Assembly (NCBI GenBank): GCA_045545595.1
Contig: JAZQBG010000023.1
Span: 1-64,000, forward strand
Length of the DNA stretch: 64,000 bases
Direction of reading: 5' to 3'
From: SIG205 sp045545595
GTDB lineage: Bacteria; Bacillota_I; Bacilli_A; RF39; UBA660
The position numbers were made by a program, and so were the translations under genes. The number at the start of each line of letters is the position of its first letter. Positions within the stretch are counted from its first letter, which is position 1. The notes below the pieces were generated by a model. The model did not search any database. It was not told the origin of the DNA and saw nothing but the letters and a program-made list of their open reading frames with translations. Below are positions 6,404 to 15,040 of this stretch, piece by piece.

Positions 6404-8508
6404 TTAATATGTTAAAAAAAGATTATGTTTATTATTCAATATTGATAATAACTGTAATCTTTTCTGTTTTTAGAATATATGTATTTAAACCATCTTCAGT
6501 ATATGCTGGTTATGAAACTACATTTGAAGGTGTTATTAAAGAAATAGAAGTAGATGGTAATAAATTAAGTGTTACATTAGATTCAGAGGAAAAATTAGTT
6601 GGAATGTATTATATTAAAACACTTGATGAAAAAAAGATGTTAGAAAAGGATTTTAAGTTGGGTGATACAGTTAAGATAAACGGTACCTTAAATAAACCTA
6701 AAAATAATACTATACCTAATTTATTTAATTATAAAAATTATTTATATAATAATGGTATATTTTGGACAGTTAATATTGATAATATAGAAAAAATTAAATC
6801 CAATGATAATGTGTTTTTAAATATTAAAAGTTATTTTATAGATAGAATTGATAAAATTAAAAACACAAAAGAATATTTATACTCATTTATATTAGGTGAT
6901 TCTAGTAAGATAGATTATAATATTAAAGATACATATCAAAATAATGGAATAAGTCATTTATTTGCCGTATCTGGTATGCATGTCTCATTGTTTATGGGAA
7001 TGATTTTGTTTATATTAAAAAAATTAAAAGTTAAAGATTTAATTAGTTATTTAGTATCAATTTCTTTTCTATTATTTTATATGTTTATTACTAACTTTTC
7101 ACCGTCAATACTTAGAGCAGGTATTTTATTTATCCTATTATCAATAAATAAGATATTTAAATTAAAAATTAAAACAATAAATATAATGATAATATTACTA
7201 GCTATAATTTTAATCATTAATCCATTTCTAATATTCAATTTAGGTTTTCAATTTTCATACACTATTTCATTATTTTTAATCTTATTTCAAAATATTATTT
7301 CTAGACAAAATAATTATATTAAGCAACTACTAACTGTATCATTTATTTCTTTTTTAGTCAGTTTACCAATATCTATATATAACTTTTATCAAATAAATAT
7401 ATTTGGAATATTACTCAATTTATTATTTGTTCCATTAGTTTCTTATGTGATATTTCCACTATCTATAATTACTTTCATTTGTCCGATATTTGATAATATA
7501 CTTGTATATTTAATCAATATAATGGAATACCTATCTTTATTATTCAATAATGTAGATTTATTTAAAGTCATTTTAGCAAAACCACCGTTACTTATAGTTA
7601 TGTTTTACTATTTAGTAATAATCTTTATTTTATATAAGTTTAATGAGAAAAAATATTGGTATATTTCAGTGTTAGTATTAATTATTTTTATTCATAGCAA
7701 CATCTTGTTTTTAAATAATAATCATATGATAACTATTATAGATGTAGGACAAGGTGATAGTATTTTAACTAAGTTATCAGATAACAAAGGCAGTATTCTA
7801 ATCGATACTGGTGGTAAAATTAGTTATAACAAAGAAAATTGGATGATATCTAATTCGAACAGTAGTATATCCAAAAACTCCCTAATACCATATTTTAAAT
7901 CTATTGGAATTAAAAAATTGAATTACTTAATTATCAGTCATGGCGATTATGACCATATGGGAGAAGCAATTAATTTAGTAGAAAATTTTAAAGTTGAGAA
8001 AGTCATATTTAATTGTGGTGAGTTTAATGAACTAGAACAGGATTTAATAAAAGTCTTAGATAAAAAGGAAATACCATATTATTCCTGTATCAAAGAACTA
8101 AATATAGATAATAATAAATTATATTTTCTCAATAATAAACTATATGATAACGAGAATAATAATTCAAGTGTTATATATACTGAACTTAATAATCATAAAT
8201 TTTTATTTATGGGCGATGCTGGAGTAGAAGTAGAAGAAGACTTAATAGAAAAATATAATTTAAAAGATATAGATGTATTAAAAGTAGGGCATCATGGATC
8301 TAAAACAAGTAGTAGTAAAGAATTTATAAATGGGATTAATCCAAAATATTCAATTATTAGCGTTGGTAAAAACAATAGGTATGGACATCCAAATAAAGAA
8401 GTACTTAATAATCTAGAAAATTCAAAAATATATAGAACAGATCAAGATGGAAGTATTATGTTTAAAATTAAAAATAGTAAATTAAAGATTGAGACTTGTA
8501 GTCCATAG
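6400..8508 (+). CDS. comEC: ComEC/Rec2 DNA-uptake channel
   Basis: Membrane channel that passes single-stranded DNA into the cell during transformation. It has an N-terminal soluble part with an OB-like fold, a central competence domain with many membrane helices (motif HLFAVSGMHVSLFMG near residue 190, then ILRAGILFILLS), and a C-terminal metallo-beta-lactamase-like domain (IDVGQGDSILTKLSDN, ISHGDYDHMGEA near residue 513, LKVGHHGSKTSSS, YGHPN). The 702-residue length is complete. The 3' end (about 7935-8514) is present a second time at 10172-10751, after two cargo genes. Translationally coupled to comEA. Confidence 0.94.
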   Translation: MINMLKKDYVYYSILIITVIFSVFRIYVFKPSSVYAGYETTFEGVIKEIEVDGNKLSVTLDSEEKLVGMYYIKTLDEKKMLEKDFKLGDTVKINGTLNKPKNNTIPNLFNYKNYLYNNGIFWTVNIDNIEKIKSNDNVFLNIKSYFIDRIDKIKNTKEYLYSFILGDSSKIDYNIKDTYQNNGISHLFAVSGMHVSLFMGMILFILKKLKVKDLISYLVSISFLLFYMFITNFSPSILRAGILFILLSINKIFKLKIKTINIMIILLAIILIINPFLIFNLGFQFSYTISLFLILFQNIISRQNNYIKQLLTVSFISFLVSLPISIYNFYQINIFGILLNLLFVPLVSYVIFPLSIITFICPIFDNILVYLINIMEYLSLLFNNVDLFKVILAKPPLLIVMFYYLVIIFILYKFNEKKYWYISVLVLIIFIHSNILFLNNNHMITIIDVGQGDSILTKLSDNKGSILIDTGGKISYNKENWMISNSNSSISKNSLIPYFKSIGIKKLNYLIISHGDYDHMGEAINLVENFKVEKVIFNCGEFNELEQDLIKVLDKKEIPYYSCIKELNIDNNKLYFLNNKLYDNENNNSSVIYTELNNHKFLFMGDAGVEVEEDLIEKYNLKDIDVLKVGHHGSKTSSSKEFINGINPKYSIISVGKNNRYGHPNKEVLNNLENSKIYRTDQDGSIMFKIKNSKLKIETCSP

Positions 8509-8514
8509 AAAGGA
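7935..8514 (+). repeat. comEC 3'-end repeat, copy A (within intact comEC)
   Basis: Colinear, gap-free match to 10172-10751 with a constant offset of 2237 bases. Predicted proteins differ at roughly 30 of 183 residues. The match continues past the stop codon through TCCATAGAAAGGA. Confidence 0.9.
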
Positions 8515-8519
8515 GTAAT

Positions 8520-9410
8520 ATGAATTATTATAATGAAATAAAGAATAAAATAATTGATAATGAAATATATTCTAAAGTAAAAGACTATTCAAAAGAAAGA
8601 CACAAAGTTATCACATATTTTGAAATAGGAAAATTATTAAATGAAGTAGGAGGAAAATACGGAGATAATATTATAGAAGAATATTCTAAAAAGTTAGTTA
8701 TTGAAGTTGGTAAAAAGTATAATAGAAGAACTTTATTTAGAATGAAGAAATTTTATAATGTATTTAGCAATGAGAAAGTGACAACAATGTTGACACAATT
8801 AACTTGGTCACATTATTTGCTATTATTATCTATAAGTGATTATGATGAAATAATATATTATATAAATATATCTAAAAATAATAATTTAACTCAAAGACAA
8901 TTACAAGAAAAAATAAAAAGTAATGAATATAAAAGAATACCTATTGAATCAAGAAATAAATTAAACAAAAATGAAATTCTTAGTCCAAACGATTTAATTC
9001 CTAATCCAATAATAATTAAAAATAGTTATAATTACGAAAATATATCAGAAAAAGCATTACAACGACTAATACTTGAGGATATTGCATCTTTTTTGAAAGA
9101 ACTTGGGAATGGATTTACATTTATAGATAATGAATATCAAATTAAATTTGGTAATAGATATAATTATATAGATTTACTTTTATATAATATTAAATACAAA
9201 TGTTATGTAGTTGTTGAATTAAAAGTTACTGAACTTAAGAAAGAACATACAGGACAAATTATGACTTACATGAATTATATTGATAATAATATAAAAACTA
9301 TTGAAGAAAATGATACAGTAGGAATTATCATTTGTAAACAAGATAATGAATATGTTATAAAATATTGCTCTGATGATAGAATAATAGCTAGAGAATATGA
9401 ATTAGTGTGA
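8520..9410 (+). CDS. DUF1016 (YhcG-type) PD-(D/E)XK nuclease-domain protein
   Basis: A 296-residue protein with the two-part DUF1016 layout. The helical N-terminal domain of about 140 residues (EIGKLLNEVGGKYGDNIIEEYSKKL is its typical core, with TQLTWSHYLLLLSI) is followed by a PD-(D/E)XK nuclease domain (ISEKALQRLILEDIASFLKELG, IKFGNRYNYIDLLLYN with Asp about 218, VVVELK with Glu 233 and Lys 235). Family members are common beside restriction and other defence genes. AAAGGAG lies 5 bases before the ATG and immediately follows comEC. Lies inside the comEC-tail repeat unit, so it is cargo. Target is unknown. Confidence 0.85.
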   Translation: MNYYNEIKNKIIDNEIYSKVKDYSKERHKVITYFEIGKLLNEVGGKYGDNIIEEYSKKLVIEVGKKYNRRTLFRMKKFYNVFSNEKVTTMLTQLTWSHYLLLLSISDYDEIIYYINISKNNNLTQRQLQEKIKSNEYKRIPIESRNKLNKNEILSPNDLIPNPIIIKNSYNYENISEKALQRLILEDIASFLKELGNGFTFIDNEYQIKFGNRYNYIDLLLYNIKYKCYVVVELKVTELKKEHTGQIMTYMNYIDNNIKTIEENDTVGIIICKQDNEYVIKYCSDDRIIAREYELV

Positions 9411-9437
9411 TATAATATATATAGGATGTGATGGTAA

Positions 9438-10139
9438 GTGAATATTAATTTTTTTAAGAAAAAAGATAGTATGTCTGAAGAAGAAAAACAACTTTTGAAA
9501 ATTTTTTGTTTTTTTTATGAGAATAACAAAAATTTATTCGTAAATATTATCAGTAATCAAAAAGAAAAAAGAAAAATTATAAGTATAATATATAATTTGA
9601 TGGGATTTTCAGAAAAACCTACCTTAAGCGATAATCAGGAAGAATTTATTAATAATCAAAAATTATATAGAGGGATTAGTGCTGAAAATAATGAATTATT
9701 ATGTCAATATATTAATGAGTTTATTAATGGGGAACCATTTTATGGAGGAAGAGCATCTATATATGGAACTGGTATTTATACAGTGCTTGGAAATGATAAC
9801 AATGTTGCAAATAAATATGCTTCAGATGGTAATACAAACGATTGTGGAATTGTTGTAGAATCTATATTATCAAAAGATTCAAAAACTATTGAGTATTCAA
9901 AAATAGATAGTATTAGAGAAAAGATAATTAACAGACTAAGAAAACTTTATTCAAATGAAATTATAAATTTTCTTGAAATATTGCAAGATGATGGTTTATT
10001 TTCAGCAATTCTAGGTTATGATGCAATATTTGTTGAAGACAAAAATTATATGGTTGTACTTAATAGGCAAAAAATGATAGTAAATTCTAATTCTATAAGT
10101 AATATAAAAGTTAATAATGAGAGTTATCCAAAAAGATAA
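9438..10139 (+). CDS. putative ADP-ribosyltransferase-fold effector or toxin
   Basis: A 233-residue protein. An ADP-ribosyltransferase-like pattern is visible: KLYRGIS near residues 75-81 (first-strand Arg), YGGRASIYGTGIYTV near 102-116 followed by ANKYASDG (the G-x-G-x-Y then A-x-x-Y-A pattern), and near the end LGYDAIFV and YMVVLNRQKMIV, as in ART domains of phage and bacterial toxins. The first 70 residues are helical and basic. The start is GTG at 9438; a TATAAT with TGA before it (9411-9416) suggests its own promoter overlapping the end of the upstream gene. No antitoxin-like gene follows. Family assignment is from motif pattern only. Confidence 0.55.
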   Translation: MNINFFKKKDSMSEEEKQLLKIFCFFYENNKNLFVNIISNQKEKRKIISIIYNLMGFSEKPTLSDNQEEFINNQKLYRGISAENNELLCQYINEFINGEPFYGGRASIYGTGIYTVLGNDNNVANKYASDGNTNDCGIVVESILSKDSKTIEYSKIDSIREKIINRLRKLYSNEIINFLEILQDDGLFSAILGYDAIFVEDKNYMVVLNRQKMIVNSNSISNIKVNNESYPKR

Positions 10140-10171
10140 TTCTTTTTTATTCGACTTACTTTTTGACAATC

Positions 10172-10745
10172 ACCACATGGAGATTACGATCATATGGGAG
10201 AAGCAATTAATTTAGTTAATAATTTTAAGGTGGAGAAAGTAATTTTTAATTGTGGACCATACAATGAATTAGAAAAAAATTTAATTAATGTTTTAGATAG
10301 AAAGAAAATATCTTATTATTCTTATATCAAAGAATTAAATATAGATAACAATAAACTATACTTTTTGAATAATAAAGACTATGGTAACGAAAATGATAAT
10401 TCAAGTGTAATTTATACTGAACTAAATAATTATAAATTTCTATTTATGGGTGATGCAGGAGTAAAAGTGGAAGAAGATTTAATTAGTAAATATAATTTTC
10501 AAGATATAGATGTTTTAAAAGTAGGTCATCATGGATCTAAGACAAGTAGTAATAAAGAGTTTATTAATGAAATAAATCCAAAATATTCAATAATAAGTGT
10601 AGGCAAGAACAACAGATACGGACATCCTAATAAGGAAGTATTAGAAATTTTAGAAGAATCAAAGATATATAGAACAGACGAGGATGGTAATATCATGTTT
10701 AAGATTAAAAATAATAAATTAGAGGTAGGGACATGTAGTCCATAG
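10172..10745 (+). pseudogene. orphan comEC 3' fragment (metallo-beta-lactamase half-domain)
   Basis: Reads SPHGDYDHMGEAINLVNNF and on to NKLEVGTCSP, colinear with residues about 513-702 of the intact comEC upstream and without frameshift. A TGA lies two codons upstream of this stretch, the first ATG (10194) has no ribosome binding site, and the N-terminal channel is missing, so it cannot work as ComEC. The good reading frame suggests the duplication is recent or that the copy was live comEC until displaced. It separates the ART gene from dinD. Confidence 0.85.
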
Positions 10746-10751
10746 AAAGGA
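10172..10751 (+). repeat. comEC 3'-end repeat, copy B
   Basis: Second copy of the comEC tail. With copy A it brackets the DUF1016 and ART-like genes. dinD begins 10 bases after it. Confidence 0.9.
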
Positions 10752-10761
10752 AGATAATAAA

Positions 10762-11586
10762 ATGAATGAAATAAAAGAATATACAGAAAAAGTATTTGAA
10801 GATATTAAACATATTGATGAAAATGGTAATGAATATTGGTTAGCTAGAGAATTAATGACAGCATTAGAGTATAAAGAATGGAGAAAGTTTGATAAAGTAA
10901 TTAAAAAAGCAATGGAGGCTTGTGTAGGAAGCAATTACTATACTTTAGACCATTTTGTCTTTAAGGACAAAATGGTCAGTATTGGTTCAAATTCAGTTAG
11001 AAAAATTCAAGATTATAAATTATCAAGATATGCATGTTATTTAATAGTTCAAAACTGTAATCCAAGAATTAAAATAATTGCACTTGCTCAAACTTACTTT
11101 GCTATACAAACAAGGAAACAAGAACTGAGTGAAAAGGAATATAATGAATTAACTGAAGATGAAAAAAGATTATATAGAAGAAATCAAGCAAGAAAAGGTA
11201 ATTACAACTTAAATAAAACAGCAGTTAATAGTGGAGTAAAAGACTTAGCTAGATTTCATAATGCTGGTTATAAAGGACTTTATAATGGTGAAACAGCAGA
11301 TGGCATATTTAAAAGAAAAAAATTAAGATATAGAGAGGATATTCTGGATAATATGGGTAGTGAGGAACTTGCAAATAATATATTTAGAATTGCACAAACA
11401 GATGCTAAATTAAAAAGAGATAATGTAAATAACGAATATACTGCAAATTCTATTCATTATGAAGTAGGAAGAGAAGTAAGAAATAGTATTAAAAGATTAG
11501 GTGGAACAATGCCAGAAAATCTTCCAACGCCAGATAAAAGCTTAAAAGAATTAGAAAAAGAAAAGAAATTCAAAATAAAAAACTGA
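10762..11586 (+). CDS. dinD: DNA damage-inducible protein D (DinD)
   Basis: Bro-N-like N-terminal domain (GNEYWLARELMTALEYKEWRKFDKVIKKAMEAC, then DYKLSRYACYLIVQNCNPRIKIIALAQTYFAIQTRKQE) and the conserved C-terminal part (GNYNLNKTAVNSGVKDLARFHNAGYKGLYNG, GSEELANNIFRIAQTDAKLKRD). E. coli DinD belongs to this family and inhibits RecA filament activity; its 274-residue length fits. AAAGGAAG lies 8 bases before the ATG. I see no LexA box directly upstream, since the comEC tail runs up to the binding site. It may form part of the stress or defence cargo beside the nuclease and ART genes. TGA is its stop codon. Confidence 0.88.
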   Translation: MNEIKEYTEKVFEDIKHIDENGNEYWLARELMTALEYKEWRKFDKVIKKAMEACVGSNYYTLDHFVFKDKMVSIGSNSVRKIQDYKLSRYACYLIVQNCNPRIKIIALAQTYFAIQTRKQELSEKEYNELTEDEKRLYRRNQARKGNYNLNKTAVNSGVKDLARFHNAGYKGLYNGETADGIFKRKKLRYREDILDNMGSEELANNIFRIAQTDAKLKRDNVNNEYTANSIHYEVGREVRNSIKRLGGTMPENLPTPDKSLKELEKEKKFKIKN

Positions 11587-11707
11587 AAGAATAATATAAA
11601 TTGTATCGTTAATAATAATTAATGTATTAAAAAAATATCACATATATATAAATTAAACATAAGATATTATGAGGTACGCTAACGTGTTTTTAGCGTTTAT
11701 ATAGATT

Positions 11708-11740
11708 AAGAGACCAATTAGGTCTCTTTTGTGTTATAAT
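11708..11740 (+). promoter_or_regulatory. terminator followed by extended -10 promoter
   Basis: AAGAGACC, AATTA loop, GGTCTCTT plus a T run is a short terminator ending the dinD side. TGTTATAAT at 11732-11740 directly after it is an extended -10 for the ABC-F gene; no good -35 is visible because the hairpin occupies that place. Confidence 0.6.
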
Positions 11741-11769
11741 AATTAGGTATATAAAAAGAGGTGTAATAT

Positions 11770-13362
11770 ATGCTTGTAGTAAATAATTTAGGATTAAGAT
11801 TTGGAAAAAGAATTTTATTTGAAAATGTAAATTTAAAATTTGAAAAAGGAAATTGTTATGGTATTATCGGTGCAAATGGTGCTGGTAAATCAACTTTCTT
11901 AAAAATATTAAGTGGTGAAATAGATTCTACCAGTGGAGATATTATTATAGATAAAAATGAAAGAATTTCAGTATTAAAACAAAATCATAATGAATATGAT
12001 GAATATTCTGTAATAGAAACTGTAATAATGGGTAATCAAAAATTATATAGTATTATGAAAGAAAAAGAAGCTATATATATGAAAGAAGATTTTTCTGATG
12101 CAGATGGTATAAGAGCTGGTGAGTTAGAAAATGAATTCGCACTTATGAATGGTTGGGAAGCTGAAAGTGATGCCGCAATCCTTCTTTCCGGATTAGGTGT
12201 AGATGTATCCCTACATGATAAGACTATGAAAGAACTAAAAGATGCAATCAAAGTTAAAGTATTACTTGCTCAGGCATTATTTGGTGATCCTGATATACTT
12301 TTACTAGATGAACCAACTAACGGACTTGATATTGAAGCAAAAATGTGGTTAGAAGAATTTTTAATTAATTTTGAAAATACAATATTAGTAGTATCGCATG
12401 ATAGATATTTTTTAAACAAAGTATGTACACATATGGTAGATATTGATTTTGAAAAAATATCATTGTTCGTTGGTAACTATGACTTTTGGTATGAATCAAG
12501 TCAGTTATTATTAAAACAAATGAAAGAATCTAATAAAAAGAAAGAAGATAAAATTAAAGAATTGCAAGATTTTATTAGAAGATTTAGTGCGAATGCTTCT
12601 AAATCAAAACAGGCAACTTCTAGAAAGAAAGCATTAGATAAAATCAAATTAGATGAAATTAAGCCATCTAGTAGAAAATATCCATATATTCATTTTGATT
12701 GTGATAGACCTCTTGGAAAAGAAGTTATAACTTTAAAGCAAATATCAAAAACTATAGATGGTAAAAAAATAATTGATAACCTTAATTTAACTGTAGAAAA
12801 TACAGATAAAATAGCATTTGTTGGAACTAATGAAATAGCAAAAACTACACTATTTAAAATAATTACTGGAGAATTAGAACCTGATTCTGGAACTATTAAA
12901 ATTGGTACAACTGTTACTATTTCATATTTTCCTAAAAATCATGATAAGTTTTTTACTACTTCGCAAACTTTAGTTGATTGGCTAAGAGATTATTCAACTG
13001 AAAAAGAAGATACCTTTGTAAGAGGTTTCCTAGGCAGAATGTTATTCTCTGGTGAAGAAGCATTAAAGAAAGTAGATGTATTATCAGGTGGAGAAAAAGT
13101 TAGACTTATGATGGCAAAAAATATGTTACAAAAAGCTAATGTATTAATTATGGATGAACCAACTAACCATTTAGATATTGAGTCTATTACTTCACTAAAT
13201 AATGGTATGAATGATTTTCCATATACGATTCTTTTCGCATCACATGACCATCAATTAATAAATACAATTTCAAATAGAATAATAGAATTTAAAAGTGATG
13301 GTAAAATAATTGATAAAAGAATGAGTTATGACGAATATTTAGAAATGAATTTACAAAAATAA
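11770..13362 (+). CDS. ABC-F family ATPase
   Basis: Soluble twin-ATPase protein of the ribosome-associated ABC-F class (530 residues, no membrane segments). NBD1 has Walker A IGANGAGKSTF and Walker B ILLLDEPTNGLD, but its signature is MKELKDAIKVKVLLAQALF in place of the LSGGQ type. The linker near residues 250-290 is basic and helical (KQMKESNKKKEDKIKELQDF). NBD2 has a good signature (VLSGGEKVRLMMAKNML) and DEPTNHLD, but Walker A reads GTNEIAKTT with Glu and Ala for the usual Gly residues, a variant I recall from one ABC-F subfamily. AGAGGTG lies 6-7 bases before the ATG. Possible role in ribosome rescue or antibiotic protection; not resolvable here. Confidence 0.87.
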   Translation: MLVVNNLGLRFGKRILFENVNLKFEKGNCYGIIGANGAGKSTFLKILSGEIDSTSGDIIIDKNERISVLKQNHNEYDEYSVIETVIMGNQKLYSIMKEKEAIYMKEDFSDADGIRAGELENEFALMNGWEAESDAAILLSGLGVDVSLHDKTMKELKDAIKVKVLLAQALFGDPDILLLDEPTNGLDIEAKMWLEEFLINFENTILVVSHDRYFLNKVCTHMVDIDFEKISLFVGNYDFWYESSQLLLKQMKESNKKKEDKIKELQDFIRRFSANASKSKQATSRKKALDKIKLDEIKPSSRKYPYIHFDCDRPLGKEVITLKQISKTIDGKKIIDNLNLTVENTDKIAFVGTNEIAKTTLFKIITGELEPDSGTIKIGTTVTISYFPKNHDKFFTTSQTLVDWLRDYSTEKEDTFVRGFLGRMLFSGEEALKKVDVLSGGEKVRLMMAKNMLQKANVLIMDEPTNHLDIESITSLNNGMNDFPYTILFASHDHQLINTISNRIIEFKSDGKIIDKRMSYDEYLEMNLQK

Positions 13363-13381
13363 TTACATGGGAGTGAAAATT

Positions 13382-14644
13382 ATGGACTTATTAACTAGAT
13401 TTTTAAAGTATGTTTCAATACCAACAACATCAAATAGTGCATCAAATACTACACCCAGCACACAAGAACAACGTGTATTAGCAAGTTATCTTTTAGAAGA
13501 ACTTAAAAATTTAGGGGTAGATAGTATTGATTATGATGAAGAACACTGTTACATATATGCTTGTTTAAACAAAAATATTGAAACTGATTCTAAGATAGGT
13601 TTTATCGCACATATGGACACATCAGAACAAGCTAATGGCGATAATATCAAACCTAATATTATTGAAAATTATGATGGGGATGATATTATCTTAGAACAAG
13701 ATAGAATAAATGTTATTGATAATCCAGATTTGAAAAATCATGTTGGTAAAACAATAATTACTACTGATGGTACAACACTTCTAGGTGGAGATGATAAAGC
13801 AGGTATTGCTGAAATAATGACAATGTTAGAATATTTTAAAAATACAAATGAACCACACGGTGATATTTATGTTGCATTCACACCTGATGAAGAAATTGGT
13901 AAAGGGACAACATACTTTGATTTAAATAAATTTAAAGCAGATTTTGCGTATACTGTAGATGGTGAATATTTAGGAGAAATTAGTTATGAAAACTTTAATG
14001 CTGCAGATATAACAATAGAAATAAACGGGGTTTATATTCATCCGGGATATGCTAAAAATAAAATGGTAAATTCGTTGCTACTAGCAAATGCTATTATTGA
14101 TGCATTACCAAATGAAACACCTGCTAATACTGAAGGTAAAGAAGGATTTTTCCATTTGATGAAACTATCTGGGGAAGCACATCATACAACTATGAAATAT
14201 ATTATAAGAGATCATGATAAAGTAAAATTTGAAAACAGAAAGCAATTATTAATTTTTATAATTGATCAATTGAACAAGAAATATAATAATCGAATTTCTT
14301 TATCAATAAGGGATAGATATTATAATATGTATGAAATAATACAAAAAAATATGGATGTAGTAGATATTCCAATTAAATCAATTGAAAAATTAGGCATAAC
14401 GCCAATTATTAAACCAATACGTGGTGGAACTGATGGCGCTAACTTAACTTTTAAAGGTTTACCTTGTCCAAACATAGGAACTGGGAGTCACAACTTTCAT
14501 AGTACAACAGAATATGCTGTATTAGAAGATATGGAAAAAGTATCTGAAATATTAATAAATATTGTTAAGGATTATAGCTTAAATAATATTAAATGCAACC
14601 AAAAACAAAAAATTAAAGAAATAAATAGTGATTATAGGAGTTAA
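13382..14644 (+). CDS. pepT: peptidase T (tripeptide aminopeptidase)
   Basis: M20-family dizinc aminopeptidase that removes the N-terminal residue from tripeptides in the cytosol. Metal and catalytic motifs are present: IAHMDTSEQ (His and Asp), LLGGDDKAGIAEIM (Asp), FTPDEEIGKGT (catalytic Glu and metal Glu), TVDGEYLGEISYENFNA (Asp), GGTDGANLT and NIGTGSHNFHSTTEYA (His). Length of 420 residues is normal. Start at 13382 is chosen for GGGAGTG 6 bases upstream and the family start MDLLTRFLKYVSIPT. Confidence 0.94.
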   Translation: MDLLTRFLKYVSIPTTSNSASNTTPSTQEQRVLASYLLEELKNLGVDSIDYDEEHCYIYACLNKNIETDSKIGFIAHMDTSEQANGDNIKPNIIENYDGDDIILEQDRINVIDNPDLKNHVGKTIITTDGTTLLGGDDKAGIAEIMTMLEYFKNTNEPHGDIYVAFTPDEEIGKGTTYFDLNKFKADFAYTVDGEYLGEISYENFNAADITIEINGVYIHPGYAKNKMVNSLLLANAIIDALPNETPANTEGKEGFFHLMKLSGEAHHTTMKYIIRDHDKVKFENRKQLLIFIIDQLNKKYNNRISLSIRDRYYNMYEIIQKNMDVVDIPIKSIEKLGITPIIKPIRGGTDGANLTFKGLPCPNIGTGSHNFHSTTEYAVLEDMEKVSEILINIVKDYSLNNIKCNQKQKIKEINSDYRS

Positions 14645-14647
14645 AAT

Positions 14648-14983
14648 ATGGAACAAGTATATAATAAATTAGTTAGAGATAGAATTCCTGAAATAATTGA
14701 AAGAAATGGAGAAAAACCAATAATTAGCGTTTTAAATGATGATGAATATAAAAAAGCTTTAGAAAAAAAGTTATATGAAGAATATAATGAAGTTATTAAC
14801 TCATTTGGTAATGATAGAATAGAAGAACTAGCGGACATGATCGAAGTAATAAGAGCACTCACTAAACTTGAAGGAAAAACTTTAGCTGACGTTATTGGTG
14901 TAGCTGATGAAAAAAGCGAAAAACGTGGTGCATTTGAAAAGAAAATATTTTTAAAGAAAGTATTAACTAAAGATGTAAAGTAA
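14648..14983 (+). CDS. MazG-like nucleotide pyrophosphohydrolase
   Basis: A 111-residue all-helical protein of the phosphoribosyl-ATP pyrophosphohydrolase-like/MazG-like group. The signature N-terminus YNKLVRDRIPEIIERNGEKP and the metal-binding pattern KLYEEYNEVINSF...IEELADMIEVIRAL (E-E-x-x-E then E-x-x-D) are intact. It probably hydrolyses a nucleoside triphosphate or derivative; the true substrate is not known for this subgroup. The ribosome binding site overlaps the pepT stop, so the two are co-transcribed. Confidence 0.85.
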   Translation: MEQVYNKLVRDRIPEIIERNGEKPIISVLNDDEYKKALEKKLYEEYNEVINSFGNDRIEELADMIEVIRALTKLEGKTLADVIGVADEKSEKRGAFEKKIFLKKVLTKDVK

Positions 14984-15040
14984 AGAGTAAAATCTTTGCT
15001 TTTTATTGTGTTGTATTATATAATTAGAATGGTGATAGTA

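Noticed and set aside
10194..10745. Independent metallo-beta-lactamase gene
   Set aside because: No ribosome binding site, a stop just upstream, and colinear identity with the comEC tail: it is a fragment.
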